The notes: a model not told the origin generated them from the letters alone. Positions 20,858 through 29,626 are shown, counted from the stretch's first letter. The stretch: DNA of 64,000 nt from Acidimicrobiaceae bacterium (GCA_003569125.1 BGOG01000006.1:19239-83238); one strand, 5' to 3'. A program made the numbers and translations.

Positions 20858-22195
20858 TCAGAGTGAACGCAAGTAGCGATTTAATTCGTACTGGCTGATA
20901 TGGGTTTTGTAACCGCGCCACTCTGCACGTTTATTTCTTAAGAACCATTCGAAGATGTGTTCTCCGAGTGCTTCGGCAACAAGTTCTGATCTCTCCATTA
21001 CACGCAACGCATCAGACATCGACTGTGGTAATTGTTCAATGCTCAGTTTCTCGAGCATGTCGTCGTCAATCTCGAAAAGATTTGCATCTGCTTCTTGTGG
21101 AAGTTCGTAGCCCTCTTTGATGCCACGCAAGCCAGCGGCAAGAATCACCGAAAATGCGAGATAAGGGTTGCACGCCGGGTCTGGTGATCGATATTCAATT
21201 CGAGTTGCTTGTTCACTATTTCGTTTTTGAACCGGCACCCGAATTAATCCACTGCGATTATTTCTCGCCCATGAGATATGTACAGGTGCCTCGAAACCCG
21301 GCACCAAGCGTTTGTAACTGTTTACTGTCTGATTTGTGATCGCAGTTATCTCGGCTGCGTGACGCAACAAACCTGCCATGAATTGTTTTGCAGTTACTGA
21401 CAAGTTGTATGGATCATCTGCGTCATGAAAAGCGTTCTGTTCGTCTTTGAACAAACTCAGGTGCAAGTGCATTCCGGAACCCTGCACACTCTCAAGTGGT
21501 TTGGGCATGAACGTGGCGTGCACGTTATGTAGTGCCGCGATCTCTTTGACGACCAATCGAAAAGTCATCACACTGTCGGCCATTGTCAACGCATCGGTGT
21601 GCCGCAAATCGATTTCATGTTGGCTCGGCGCGTCTTCGTGAAAACTGTATTCAACCGGAATACTCATCGTTTCGAGAGTGCGGATAGTTTCTTTGCGCAA
21701 CGAACTAGTGATGTCGGTACTCGTCAAATCAAAAAATCCGCCTTCGTCAAGTGGCACCGGTCGCGCATCAACCGCCGGTGGGTCAAAATAAAAATATTCA
21801 ATATCTGGTGCGACGTAGAACTGGTAGCCGAGTTTGTGTGCGGCGTTTAAGTTGCGCCGTAACACTTGTCGTGGATCACCATCAAACGGCGTGCCATCTA
21901 ATTTGGCGACATCACAAAAGACCCGGGCTTCTGCTCCTTTTGGATCAACCCAAGGCAGAACTTCAAAAGTGTTGGCATCGGGAAGCGCGAGCACGTCACT
22001 TTCTTGGACTCGGCTGAAACCGTCAATCGCCGAGCCGTCAAAGATCATTCCGTCGTTGAGCGCGTTCTCCATTTCGGCGGGGCTGATCGCAAAACTTTTC
22101 AAATTACCGAGAACATCGGTAAACCACAGGCGCACGAGTCGAATGCCGCGCTCTTCAACGGTTCGCAAGACATAGTCGCGTTGCTGCTCAATCAT
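20858..22195 (-). CDS. glnA2: Glutamine synthetase type I, GlnA2-like
   Basis: This 445-residue protein has the type-I N-terminus VRLWFTDVLGNLKSF, the latch region DGMIFDGSAIDGFSRVQESD and the active-site stretches SFHEDAPSQHEIDLRH, GSGMHLHLSL and VPGFEAPVHISWARNNRSGLIR (seen in part). The family makes glutamine from glutamate, ammonia and ATP. The usual adenylylation motif NLYDLP is absent; this region reads KEGYELPQEADANLF, as in mycobacterial GlnA2. Covalent control is therefore unlikely. The gene is probably co-transcribed with the GlnR-like gene. Some GlnA2 and GlnA3-type proteins act on polyamines; the substrate should be checked. Confidence 0.9.
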   Translation of the reverse strand: MIEQQRDYVLRTVEERGIRLVRLWFTDVLGNLKSFAISPAEMENALNDGMIFDGSAIDGFSRVQESDVLALPDANTFEVLPWVDPKGAEARVFCDVAKLDGTPFDGDPRQVLRRNLNAAHKLGYQFYVAPDIEYFYFDPPAVDARPVPLDEGGFFDLTSTDITSSLRKETIRTLETMSIPVEYSFHEDAPSQHEIDLRHTDALTMADSVMTFRLVVKEIAALHNVHATFMPKPLESVQGSGMHLHLSLFKDEQNAFHDADDPYNLSVTAKQFMAGLLRHAAEITAITNQTVNSYKRLVPGFEAPVHISWARNNRSGLIRVPVQKRNSEQATRIEYRSPDPACNPYLAFSVILAAGLRGIKEGYELPQEADANLFEIDDDMLEKLSIEQLPQSMSDALRVMERSELVAEALGEHIFEWFLRNKRAEWRGYKTHISQYELNRYLRSL

Positions 22196-22231
22196 CTCAG
22201 CACTCGTTTCCGTTCGAACACATGGTTACAG

Positions 22232-22275
22232 TCTGCCGTCGTTGCGACGAGATTCACTCGGGCAACGACGGCAGA
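22232..22275 (-). terminator. 14-bp perfect hairpin between glnII and glnA2
   Basis: TCTGCCGTCGTTGC (22232-22245) is exactly complementary to 22262-22275 across a 16-nt loop. It lies just downstream of glnII and upstream of glnA2 on the minus strand. A U-run does not follow it in either direction, so it may end or process the glnII message, or stabilise RNA, rather than act as a classical intrinsic terminator. Confidence 0.6.
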
Positions 22276-22288
22276 ACTATTATTTCTA

Positions 22289-23365
22289 CTAGTTGCTATT
22301 TCTTCTTGGATTTCTTTTTGCAGCCTTTCGTGGCGCAGTCTTTTTGGTTTTGATTATCTTTGGGTTTCCACAAACTGTTTCGAGTATCAGTTGTGTGACG
22401 ATGTACGGATCCATATTTGCATTTGGACGACGATCTTCGGCGTAACCTTTTTTGTCACGAGCAACCTGCCATGGAATTCGCACAGAGGCACCACGGTTTG
22501 AAACACCATAGGTGAACTTGTTGTACGGGGCAGTTTCGTGCTTGCCGGTCAGGCGGCTCTCGATGTCGTGACCGTAGTTGCTGACGTGTTCGTTGATTCG
22601 TGTGCCGAGTGCCTGACATGCGTCGTCAATTGCTTTGTAATTTGATCGCATATCTTTTGTCGAGAAGTTTGTATGGCAACCTGCGCCATTCCAGTCTCCA
22701 TGTTGTGGTTTTGCATCAAGCGAAATCACTACGTCGTAATCTTCGGCGATGCGATGCAATAACCACCTGGCAACATGAAGTTCATCACTCACTCGCAATG
22801 CATCAACCGGACCAATTTGAAACTCCCACTGGCCTGGCATTACTTCGGCATTGGTTCCAGAAATGTGCAGGCCCGCTTCAAGACACATCTCTGTGTGAAT
22901 CTCGACGATGTCTCGACCCATGACTCGTCCCGCGCCAACGCCACAGTAATACGGCCCTTGCGGTGCTGGTTCGCCTGAAAGTTCCGGGAAACCCAACGGA
23001 CGACCATTGAGTCGCATCATTGTGTATTCCTGTTCAATTCCGTAAATCATTTTCTCTGCAGAATATTTTTTTGCAACGGCGGCACACGCGGCGCGAGTAT
23101 TCGTCGGATGCGGCTTTCCTGTTGATGCGACCAGCACTTCGCACATCACGAGAACATTTTTGCCGCCGCGAATTGGATCCTTGCAACTAAAAACTGGGTT
23201 AAGAATGCAATCTGATGCTTCACCTGTTGCTTGACTAGTTGAAGATCCGTCGAATCCCCAAATTGGAAGTGCCTTTGAACCGTTTTCAATTATTTTCGTT
23301 TTGGAACGCAATGTTGGTGTTGGCTCAACGCCGTCAATCCAGATGTACTCAGCCTGATATGCCAT
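22289..23365 (-). CDS. glnII: Glutamine synthetase type II (eukaryotic-type)
   Basis: Type II motifs are clear: YIWIDGVEPTPTLRSKT, WGFDGSSTSQATG, GIEQEYTMM, the ATP and metal region AGLHISGTNAEVMPGQWEFQ (seen in part), and NGAGCHTNFST. It makes glutamine, and in actinobacteria it typically acts alongside GlnA under nitrogen limitation. ATG 23365 has GGGA at a good distance; the frame upstream is unrelated. The C-terminus is a basic tail. As read it ends RKAAKRNPRRNSN, but one more A in the run at 22315-22319 would give a lysine-rich tail (KKKSKKK) ending at 22296-22298. It diverges from nadE. Confidence 0.92.
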   Translation of the reverse strand: MAYQAEYIWIDGVEPTPTLRSKTKIIENGSKALPIWGFDGSSTSQATGEASDCILNPVFSCKDPIRGGKNVLVMCEVLVASTGKPHPTNTRAACAAVAKKYSAEKMIYGIEQEYTMMRLNGRPLGFPELSGEPAPQGPYYCGVGAGRVMGRDIVEIHTEMCLEAGLHISGTNAEVMPGQWEFQIGPVDALRVSDELHVARWLLHRIAEDYDVVISLDAKPQHGDWNGAGCHTNFSTKDMRSNYKAIDDACQALGTRINEHVSNYGHDIESRLTGKHETAPYNKFTYGVSNRGASVRIPWQVARDKKGYAEDRRPNANMDPYIVTQLILETVCGNPKIIKTKKTAPRKAAKRNPRRNSN

Positions 23366-23483
23366 GAAGTTTCCCTTCGTAATAAATGCGCCACGTCGAC
23401 GCACTTGGAACCCTTCTAGTTTTACCGCTTGCTGTTTCCGAACCATTGTCCGAATGTAAACGGCGTGTGAAGTTTTGTCTCGG

Positions 23484-23489
23484 TAGCCT
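23484..23489 (+). promoter_or_regulatory. Predicted -10 (TAGCCT), leaderless nadE transcript
   Basis: TAGCCT is followed by 6 nt and then GTG 23496. No Shine-Dalgarno sequence is present. The same hexamer and spacing occur before glycerate kinase. Confidence 0.5.
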
Positions 23490-23495
23490 GATTAT

Positions 23496-25157
23496 GTGGC
23501 AGATTTCGCCAAACTTCGCGTGGGGTTAGCCCAAATCAACCCGACTGTCGGGGCACTTTCAGCAAACGTCGTCAAAATTCTTGACTATTACGCTCAGGCC
23601 GTAAAAGCCAAGTGTGAGATCGTGGCTTTTCCGGAGCTGTCTTTAACCGGCTACCCGCCCGAAGACCTTGTCTTAAAAGATGGATTCGTGGCCGACAATC
23701 TGTTGGCACTCGCAAAAATCGTCGAGTCAATCAGCGACACGGTCGCCGTAATTGGTTTTGTCGATCGCGATGACCGCACTGATGAAATTTTTAATGCAGC
23801 GGCTATCTGTCGCAACGGTGCAGTGCTCGGCGTGTATCGAAAACATCTGTTGCCGAACTACAACGTGTTCGACGAACAAAGATATTTCACGCCGGGTGTC
23901 GAAAATCCGCTGTTCACGATCAATGAGATTTGTTTTGGAGTAACTATTTGTGAAGACATTTGGCAGGCTGATGGCCCCGTTGCCGATCAGGCTGCGTTGG
24001 GTGCGGTGCTGAATATCAACATCAATGGTTCACCATTTCACGGCGGCAAACTAGATGTGCGCCAAGAAATGATCAGTGCGCGCGCCAAAGACAACACCTG
24101 CGTGGTCGCATATGTCAATCAAATCGGCGGTCAAGACGAACTTGTTTTTGACGGTGGTTCGATGATCATGTCAGCCAGCGGATCGCTTGTTGCCAGTGCC
24201 GCCCAGTTTGCCGAAGAGTTGCTGGTTTGTGATTTGTCCTTGCCGAATTCAAATGCAAAGTCGAGAATTTCGCCTGATCAATCAATCGGCAAAATTAATC
24301 GGCCTTTAACCGAGATCGCCCAAATTCATGCAGCGTTGGTGATCGGCACGCGCGATTATGTTTTGAAAAACGGTTTTACTGATGTCGTTATCGGCTTGTC
24401 AGGTGGAGTCGATTCGGCGGTAGTCGCTGCAATCGCTGTTGAAGCACTTGGTGCCGAGCATGTTCATGGTGTTTCAATGCCTTCGCGTTATTCATCAACT
24501 GGTTCGCGAACCGATGCACAAGTTCTGGCGTCATCTCTGGGTGTCGAGATGCAAACAATTTCTATCGAACCTGCGTTTAGTTCTTATCTAGAAATGCTCG
24601 ACCCAAGTTTTGCGAATCGACCGGCAGATTTGACCGAAGAAAACCTGCAAAGTCGCGTGCGTGGAACAACGCTGATGGCGCTGTCCAACAAGTTCGGCTG
24701 GATGGTGTTGACCACCGGCAACAAGAGTGAAACTGCTGTCGGATATTGCACGCTTTACGGCGATTCAGTTGGCGGATACGCGGTGATCAAGGATTTGTTT
24801 AAAACAAAAGTTTATGAATTATGTGAGTTCATAAACTTAAAGTCACAACGCGAGGTTATTTCGCGAGCAATTATTGAAAAGGCACCGTCGGCCGAGTTGC
24901 GTCCCGATCAACGCGACGATCAAAGTCTGCCGCCCTATGACGTCTTGGATTCGATTCTTGAGTTGTATGTCGAAGATGATCGAACGGCGCAAGAAATAAT
25001 TGCACTTGGTTTTGATAGCGATCTTGTAAAGCGGATTTCACGACTTGTCGATGTCAACGAATACAAACGTCGACAAGGAGCACCTGGTGTTCGTGTCAGC
25101 ACCAAAGCTTTCGGTAAAGATCGCCGTCTTCCGATTACAAATAAATACTCTGGCTAA
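23496..25157 (+). CDS. nadE: Glutamine-dependent NAD+ synthetase
   Basis: This 553-residue protein has two domains. The N-terminal nitrilase-like glutaminase carries the Glu-Lys-Cys triad in FPELSLTGYPPED, YRKHLLPNYNVFDE and GVTICEDIWQADGP. The C-terminal ammonia-dependent synthetase begins near residue 285, with the P-loop GLSGGVDSAVVAAIAVEALG and later TTGNKSETAVGYCTLYGD. It amidates nicotinic-acid adenine dinucleotide to NAD. The architecture is the short two-domain type, not the roughly 680-residue mycobacterial form. It diverges from glnII, which could make glutamine for it. Confidence 0.95.
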   Translation: MADFAKLRVGLAQINPTVGALSANVVKILDYYAQAVKAKCEIVAFPELSLTGYPPEDLVLKDGFVADNLLALAKIVESISDTVAVIGFVDRDDRTDEIFNAAAICRNGAVLGVYRKHLLPNYNVFDEQRYFTPGVENPLFTINEICFGVTICEDIWQADGPVADQAALGAVLNININGSPFHGGKLDVRQEMISARAKDNTCVVAYVNQIGGQDELVFDGGSMIMSASGSLVASAAQFAEELLVCDLSLPNSNAKSRISPDQSIGKINRPLTEIAQIHAALVIGTRDYVLKNGFTDVVIGLSGGVDSAVVAAIAVEALGAEHVHGVSMPSRYSSTGSRTDAQVLASSLGVEMQTISIEPAFSSYLEMLDPSFANRPADLTEENLQSRVRGTTLMALSNKFGWMVLTTGNKSETAVGYCTLYGDSVGGYAVIKDLFKTKVYELCEFINLKSQREVISRAIIEKAPSAELRPDQRDDQSLPPYDVLDSILELYVEDDRTAQEIIALGFDSDLVKRISRLVDVNEYKRRQGAPGVRVSTKAFGKDRRLPITNKYSG

Positions 25158-25170
25158 GCGAGAAAATTCT

Positions 25171-26358
25171 TTACTCGTGAACCAGGCCGCCGAGTCGGTG
25201 GTATTGATAAATCAAAATCGTCGCGACCGCGGCCGATGCTGCGCCGATTAAAGCGGGCAATGCAATTCCGTTGCTTGATTCGTATGCGCGTGTCGCGACA
25301 AAACTCATCACTCCGCGCCCGAGCGTGCCTGCACCGATCACTAATCCAAGACCACTGCCAGGTCGTTTTGGTACGAGATGTGTCGCAAGTGGCAACATAC
25401 TGACAACAGCAAATTCGAAACCCAAAATATAAATCATCAGGGCAAGTAGACCGAATATCAGGTTGTGCGCGGCGAGTGACAATGCCAGACCACCTGGCAC
25501 CATGATCAAGCAACCGATTGCGATGCTGATCTCTTTACCCCAACTGTCTGTTTTGTTGGCGCTAGTCACGGATGCATAAAGTTCGACCAAACCAAAACTG
25601 AAACCCACCGCGGCGATGCCGAGTGCACCAAAACCAAACTGGTCATCAAGCCATGCTCCGAAAGTTATAAAAATGCATTGACTCGCGCACATCGTGGCGA
25701 ACATTGACGCAACGACAAGCCATGCTCTGCCGTTCAAGCGGATTCCGTCATCTGCGATGCGCGAAGAAACTTCATGTGGTTCTGTTTTTATTCGCGAGGC
25801 AATGAACCCGAGCGACACTGCGATTCCACAAGCGCCGGCAACAAAGCCTGCTCGCCACGAAATAAGCGCAGTGATCACTCCCATTGATGAAACGCCGATT
25901 AACAGACCGAGTGCCCAAGAAATTTCGGTGATGCCGATGTATCGACCGCGTTTTTCGTAAGGCACATGATCTGAGATCCAACCCGACATGCCGAGGTCGA
26001 AAAAGTTTTTAGTAACACTGATCAATGTCACGCCAAATGTAAACATAAAAATATTCGGTGAAATCGCCGCGAGTGACGCTCCGACACCGATGCCACATAA
26101 TCCGATGAGCATTGCGCCCCGACGAGAAAGATGATCAACGAGTCGCCCGATAAATGGTGAGAGCAAACCTGAAAACTCGGACACGGTCAGTGCGACACCA
26201 ATTTGAGACAGCGAAACATCAAAGCCTTTGGCGATGATCGCGATAAACGGCGGGGTGAATCGGTAGCAAGCGTTCGTTGTCAGACGAGTCGCTGTGAGCA
26301 AAGTTATGTTTTTGCGGACTAATTGTGAAAACGAATCATCTAGCCAGCGACTGAGCAC
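25171..26358 (-). CDS. Major facilitator superfamily transporter
   Basis: This 395-residue protein has about twelve hydrophobic segments. The loop between helices 2 and 3 (GRLVDHLSRRGAMLIGL) matches the MFS signature G-x3-D-x2-G/S-R-R. A second arginine-rich loop, YEKRGRYIGITEISWALG, also fits. The C-terminal half keeps the MFS layout. Substrate and direction cannot be told from the sequence. The gene follows the histidine phosphatase by 9 nt on the same strand, so they probably share a transcript, and it is convergent with nadE 13 nt away. Confidence 0.82.
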   Translation of the reverse strand: MLSRWLDDSFSQLVRKNITLLTATRLTTNACYRFTPPFIAIIAKGFDVSLSQIGVALTVSEFSGLLSPFIGRLVDHLSRRGAMLIGLCGIGVGASLAAISPNIFMFTFGVTLISVTKNFFDLGMSGWISDHVPYEKRGRYIGITEISWALGLLIGVSSMGVITALISWRAGFVAGACGIAVSLGFIASRIKTEPHEVSSRIADDGIRLNGRAWLVVASMFATMCASQCIFITFGAWLDDQFGFGALGIAAVGFSFGLVELYASVTSANKTDSWGKEISIAIGCLIMVPGGLALSLAAHNLIFGLLALMIYILGFEFAVVSMLPLATHLVPKRPGSGLGLVIGAGTLGRGVMSFVATRAYESSNGIALPALIGAASAAVATILIYQYHRLGGLVHE

Positions 26359-26367
26359 AGTGTTACT

Positions 26368-26982
26368 TTAAAGTGATTCGCTTGAGTTGAGTTGATCAAT
26401 CACCGTGATGATTCGTCCTGCAGTTAATTGACCGTCAGCGTGAACATCGAACCAGCAGCCGCCGAGATTTTCAAGTTTTGTATCAGCGACTTTGAGTTGT
26501 CGACGAATCGTGCGGATAACACCACTATGACTAATTACAAGTGCTTGACCACCGCGACATTTGTCGGCGATATCAATAAACGCCGCGGTCATTCGTTGCA
26601 GAACGCTTTGATTGGGTTCAAAATCTTCCGGATGCTTGAACGATGTTAAATATCCCGGCCAACCAGATTCAATTTCGGCGTATGTCAAACCTTCCCAAGG
26701 TCCGATAAAAGATTCTTTCAGTCGATCATCGATCACCAAGTCGTTGACTCCGTGTGCTTCGGCGATTATTTCGGCGGTGTGGCGTGCACGCTTCAAAGAA
26801 CTAGCCGCGATCAAATCGAACTTGCCAATTTTTTTCGCAGCCTGATGCGCTTGGTCGATGCCCTCGGGTGTGAGTGCGATATCTGCCTGACCTTGCCATC
26901 GACCCTGTGCGTTCCATTCGCTTTGACCGTGGCGCAGGACAAGCAACCTTGTCTTCAAACCTGACTCACCTCGTACAGACAC
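26368..26982 (-). CDS. Histidine phosphatase (phosphoglycerate mutase-like)
   Basis: The catalytic motif is LLVLRHGQSEWNAQGRWQGQ (Arg-His-Gly) near residues 12-31, with ASSLKRARHTAEII, the proton-donor region RLKESFIGPWEG and the second histidine in LVISHSGVIRTI. At 204 residues it is the short cofactor-dependent type, more often a phosphatase than a glycolytic mutase. Such genes commonly sit near mshA and ybjN in actinobacteria, as here on the opposite strand. GTG 26982 was taken as the start; an internal TTG at about codon 10 would also work. Confidence 0.85.
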   Translation of the reverse strand: MSVRGESGLKTRLLVLRHGQSEWNAQGRWQGQADIALTPEGIDQAHQAAKKIGKFDLIAASSLKRARHTAEIIAEAHGVNDLVIDDRLKESFIGPWEGLTYAEIESGWPGYLTSFKHPEDFEPNQSVLQRMTAAFIDIADKCRGGQALVISHSGVIRTIRRQLKVADTKLENLGGCWFDVHADGQLTAGRIITVIDQLNSSESL

Positions 26983-27005
26983 TCAACGCAGGGTAGTGGC
27001 TTGAG

Positions 27006-27011
27006 TACGAT
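27006..27011 (+). promoter_or_regulatory. Predicted -10 (TACGAT), leaderless MoaD-like transcript
   Basis: TACGAT is followed by 6 nt and then ATG 27018, without a Shine-Dalgarno sequence. The hexamer matches that before the dehydrogenase at 7488. Confidence 0.5.
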
Positions 27012-27017
27012 TAGTAC

Positions 27018-27257
27018 ATGGCACATTTGCTACTTTTTGCCTCAGCGCGACAGGCTGCAGGCACGGCAAGCCGAGAAATTAAAGGTTCAACAGTTGACGA
27101 AGTACTGAGCACAGCAGTTCTTGAATTCGGCGGTGACTTTGCAAAAGTGCTCGGCACTTGTCGTGTTTGGCTGAACGGCGAAGAAGCAATTGGCGCTACT
27201 GCAGTCGGCGATGCCGATGAAGTGGCAGTTTTGCCGCCAGTTTCTGGAGGATGCTGA
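27018..27257 (+). CDS. MoaD/ThiS-like ubiquitin-fold sulfur carrier ending Gly-Gly-Cys
   Basis: This 79-residue protein has the beta-grasp pattern (MAHLLLFASARQAAG, WLNGEEAIGA, DEVAVLPPVSGG). In MoaD the C-terminal Gly-Gly is adenylated and becomes a thiocarboxylate that donates sulfur for molybdopterin or other products. Here one extra cysteine follows the Gly-Gly, so activation would require its removal or a different chemistry. The Gly-Gly codons (GGAGGA) also form the Shine-Dalgarno sequence of the next gene. No MoaE, ThiG or JAMM protease gene is in the window, so the pathway is unknown. Confidence 0.8.
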   Translation: MAHLLLFASARQAAGTASREIKGSTVDEVLSTAVLEFGGDFAKVLGTCRVWLNGEEAIGATAVGDADEVAVLPPVSGGC

Positions 27258-27751
27258 TGACCGATATTTTAAACGCAGAATCGATGTCAACTGCCGAGAT
27301 TCGTGTTGCTCGTGCGGCACTACAAATGCAAGAGGATGTAATTTCGTTCGTTCGTCGCATGGCGCAGGGGCGATGCGATTTGGCGCGAGACGAGCAGCGC
27401 CGCCGCGTAGATGGCACGCCTGCTTCCGGGATAAGTGTCGCTGACATTGCAAATGTTTTCGGCCAAGAACACGGTGGCGGATCATCGCGTCCACCGCGCG
27501 AGACAAATATTTCCGCTGAACATCCATTGGTGGTCGAACTCGAGAAACTTTGCCACGAAATCAGTTTTGGCGACCTGCGAACCCTTGACGATCAGTCACT
27601 TGAAAATGTTGTTGAACAACTTTCACGGTTTGAAACTTCTCAGTCGCTGCAACGAAAAACACTTTTCGCATCTATTGATGCTTTGACAACGCAACTCGTC
27701 AAGCGCTACAAAGACGACGGGGTCAACGTCGACTCACTTCTCGCCGATTAG
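27257..27751 (+). CDS. RsiG-like helical protein with two c-di-GMP-binding signatures
   Basis: This 164-residue, mostly helical protein shows the signature E-x3-S-x2-R-x3-Q-x3-D at Glu26, Ser30, Arg33, Gln37 and Asp41. A second copy lies at Glu126, Ser130, Arg133, residue 137 and Asp141, where Phe replaces Gln. In Streptomyces, RsiG uses two such helices to bind cyclic di-GMP and then holds the sigma factor WhiG inactive. The same role here is inferred; no WhiG-type sigma gene is in the window. ATG 27257 has GGAGG at 27246-27250 and overlaps the MoaD stop codon; ATG 27251 is too close to that site. Confidence 0.72.
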   Translation: MTDILNAESMSTAEIRVARAALQMQEDVISFVRRMAQGRCDLARDEQRRRVDGTPASGISVADIANVFGQEHGGGSSRPPRETNISAEHPLVVELEKLCHEISFGDLRTLDDQSLENVVEQLSRFETSQSLQRKTLFASIDALTTQLVKRYKDDGVNVDSLLAD

Positions 27752-27819
27752 CTCGTAGGCGTAGCGTAATGCGGCTGGGTAGAGGCAAAACCCGACCAAA
27801 CGATAGGTTTTATAGTTCA

Positions 27820-29031
27820 ATGAACCGCGTCGCGATAATTTCGATGCACACGTCGCCCTTGGCTCAGCCGGGAGTTGGCGATGGTGGTGGGATGAATGTT
27901 TATGTTCGCGAACTTGTTTCGGCGATGGCTCAAACGGGTCTGCAATGCACTACATATACGCGTGCGTGGCGCGAAGGACTTCCAGAAGTTATTGATGTCG
28001 AACCAAATCACAAAGTTGTGCACATCAAAGCGGGAAAGTTTGATCTCTCAAAAGATGAACTACTTGATGTAGTTGACGAGTTCACACAAGCAGTTGCCCG
28101 AGATATTGAACTCAACGGTGGCACCGATGTGCTGCACGCGAATTACTGGTTGTCTGGTTTGGTTGGTCATCGTCTCAAGCATCAACTCGGTTTGCCGCTG
28201 GTAAACAACTTTCCATACTTTGGCCAGAGTCAAATCTCTCGGTGGAGACACCGAATCGGTGGTGCGTGAGCGCGCCGAACTAGAGATCATTGGATGTGCT
28301 GACGCAATTTGTGTAAGTTGCCCGGAAGAGTTGAGTCAGTTTCGCGCGCTTTACGGCAAATCACCAGGTGCATTGACAGTCGCATCCCCGGAGTCGACAC
28401 GGCATTTTTCTCGCCGGGTGATCGTCGCGGTGCCCGAAATGCCCTCGGTTGGGGCGACAAGCCGTTGCTGTTGTTCGTCGGTCGGATTCAACCACTCAAA
28501 GGTGTCGACGTTGCAGTACAGACACTGGCTGCTCTCAAGCGCAGTGACGCAGAACTAATGGTCGTCGGCGGAGCGAGTGGAACATTTGGTACAAGTGAGA
28601 CAAGTCATGTTCAACGGTTGATTGTTGATCTTGGATTAACCGGTCGCGTGCACTTTGTCGAGCCGCAACCCCATCATTTGTTGTCTACTTATTATCGGGC
28701 TGCAGATGTTGTGCTTGTGCCGTCGCGTAGCGAAAGTTTCGGTCTCGTGGCGCTCGAAGCAGCGGCATGCGGAATCCCGGTGGTAGCGAGTGCTGTTGGT
28801 GGACTTTTAAATCTTGTCGAGCACGAACGAACTGGTTATGTCGTGAAAAATCGTGATGTTGAGACTTTCGCGGGATACACGCGCAGGTTGCTGGACGATC
28901 CAATTTCAAGTCTTTCAATGGGAACACACGCCGCTCAACGCGCAAAAAATTATTCGTGGGCATCCACGGCCTCGAGTGTTATCGGCGTGTATGACGCTCT
29001 TGAGGCGCGACAATTGGTTGCTTGCTCGTAA
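27820..29031 (+). CDS. mshA: Mycothiol glycosyltransferase MshA (two frame breaks)
   Basis: MshA joins N-acetylglucosamine from UDP-GlcNAc to inositol-3-phosphate, the first step of mycothiol synthesis. The N-terminus (MHTSPLAQPGVGDGGGMNVYV) is diagnostic. Later parts carry VKSLGGDTESVVRERAELEI (seen in part), the GT-B phosphate-binding region FVGRIQPLKGVDV, and the donor-site ESFGLVALEAAACGIPVVAS. Two single-base errors split the frame: an extra A at 28203-28205 and a missing A near 28372. Correcting both restores TTFHTLARVKSLGG and IDSRIPGVDTAFFSPGD. The protein would be about 403 residues. ATG 27820 is the family start. Confidence 0.9.
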
Positions 29032-29036
29032 TCTCG

Positions 29037-29569
29037 TGAGCGATTTATTTGACGATGCGGCGATTGCCCGCGTTGAGCGACAAATTGACGAATGGCTCGG
29101 ACGGATTCGGGCGAGTTACACGAACATTGAAGCAGTGGACCGTGCCGAGGGCGACGAAATTAGATGGTTTATCAGAATGCGTGGGGAAGAAAAAGATTTC
29201 ACGACGATCTGGCTGACGCTCGGTCAAAGAACCTTACGTTACGAAACCTATGTCATGCCCGCGCCAGAACAAAACGCCGAGCTGTTATACGAGACGATTT
29301 TGCGGCGAAATGAAAAACTGGTCGGCGCTCATTTTTCGATTGGTGTTGAAGATGCGATATTTCTGCGCGGCGAACTAGTGCTCTCGGCGCTCGTCGAAAG
29401 AGAGTTGGATCGTGCAATCGGCACGATGTATGCGGTTGTCGAGCAACTTTTTTGGAGTCTCCTTGAAATTGGCTTTGCCAAAGCAAAAGCCATGCGCACA
29501 CAACGCAGTAGCACTCGAATTGCTGAGCGGTCGGGGAAGCCGTTAGGTGGTTCGAGTGCGTATAACTAA
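29037..29569 (+). CDS. YbjN-domain protein downstream of mshA
   Basis: This protein of about 177 residues resembles the YbjN/type III chaperone-like fold (ETYVMPAPEQNAELLYETIL, then GAHFSIGVEDAIFLRGEL). In many actinobacteria a YbjN-domain gene follows mshA directly (Rv0487 in M. tuberculosis, from memory), and the order here agrees. Its biochemical role is unknown; the fold binds proteins. GTG 29037 lies 5 nt after the mshA stop. Reading frames from further upstream only overlap mshA. Confidence 0.75.
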
Positions 29570-29626
29570 GTTATTCGACCTAATTAGGCTAACTAGTGTG
29601 AGCAGTATGCGCGGGCTGATCTTGTT

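Noticed and set aside
28853..29036. Upstream extension of the YbjN gene into mshA
   Set aside because: The extension reads mshA in another frame and lacks family similarity; GTG 29037 right after the mshA stop is more natural.
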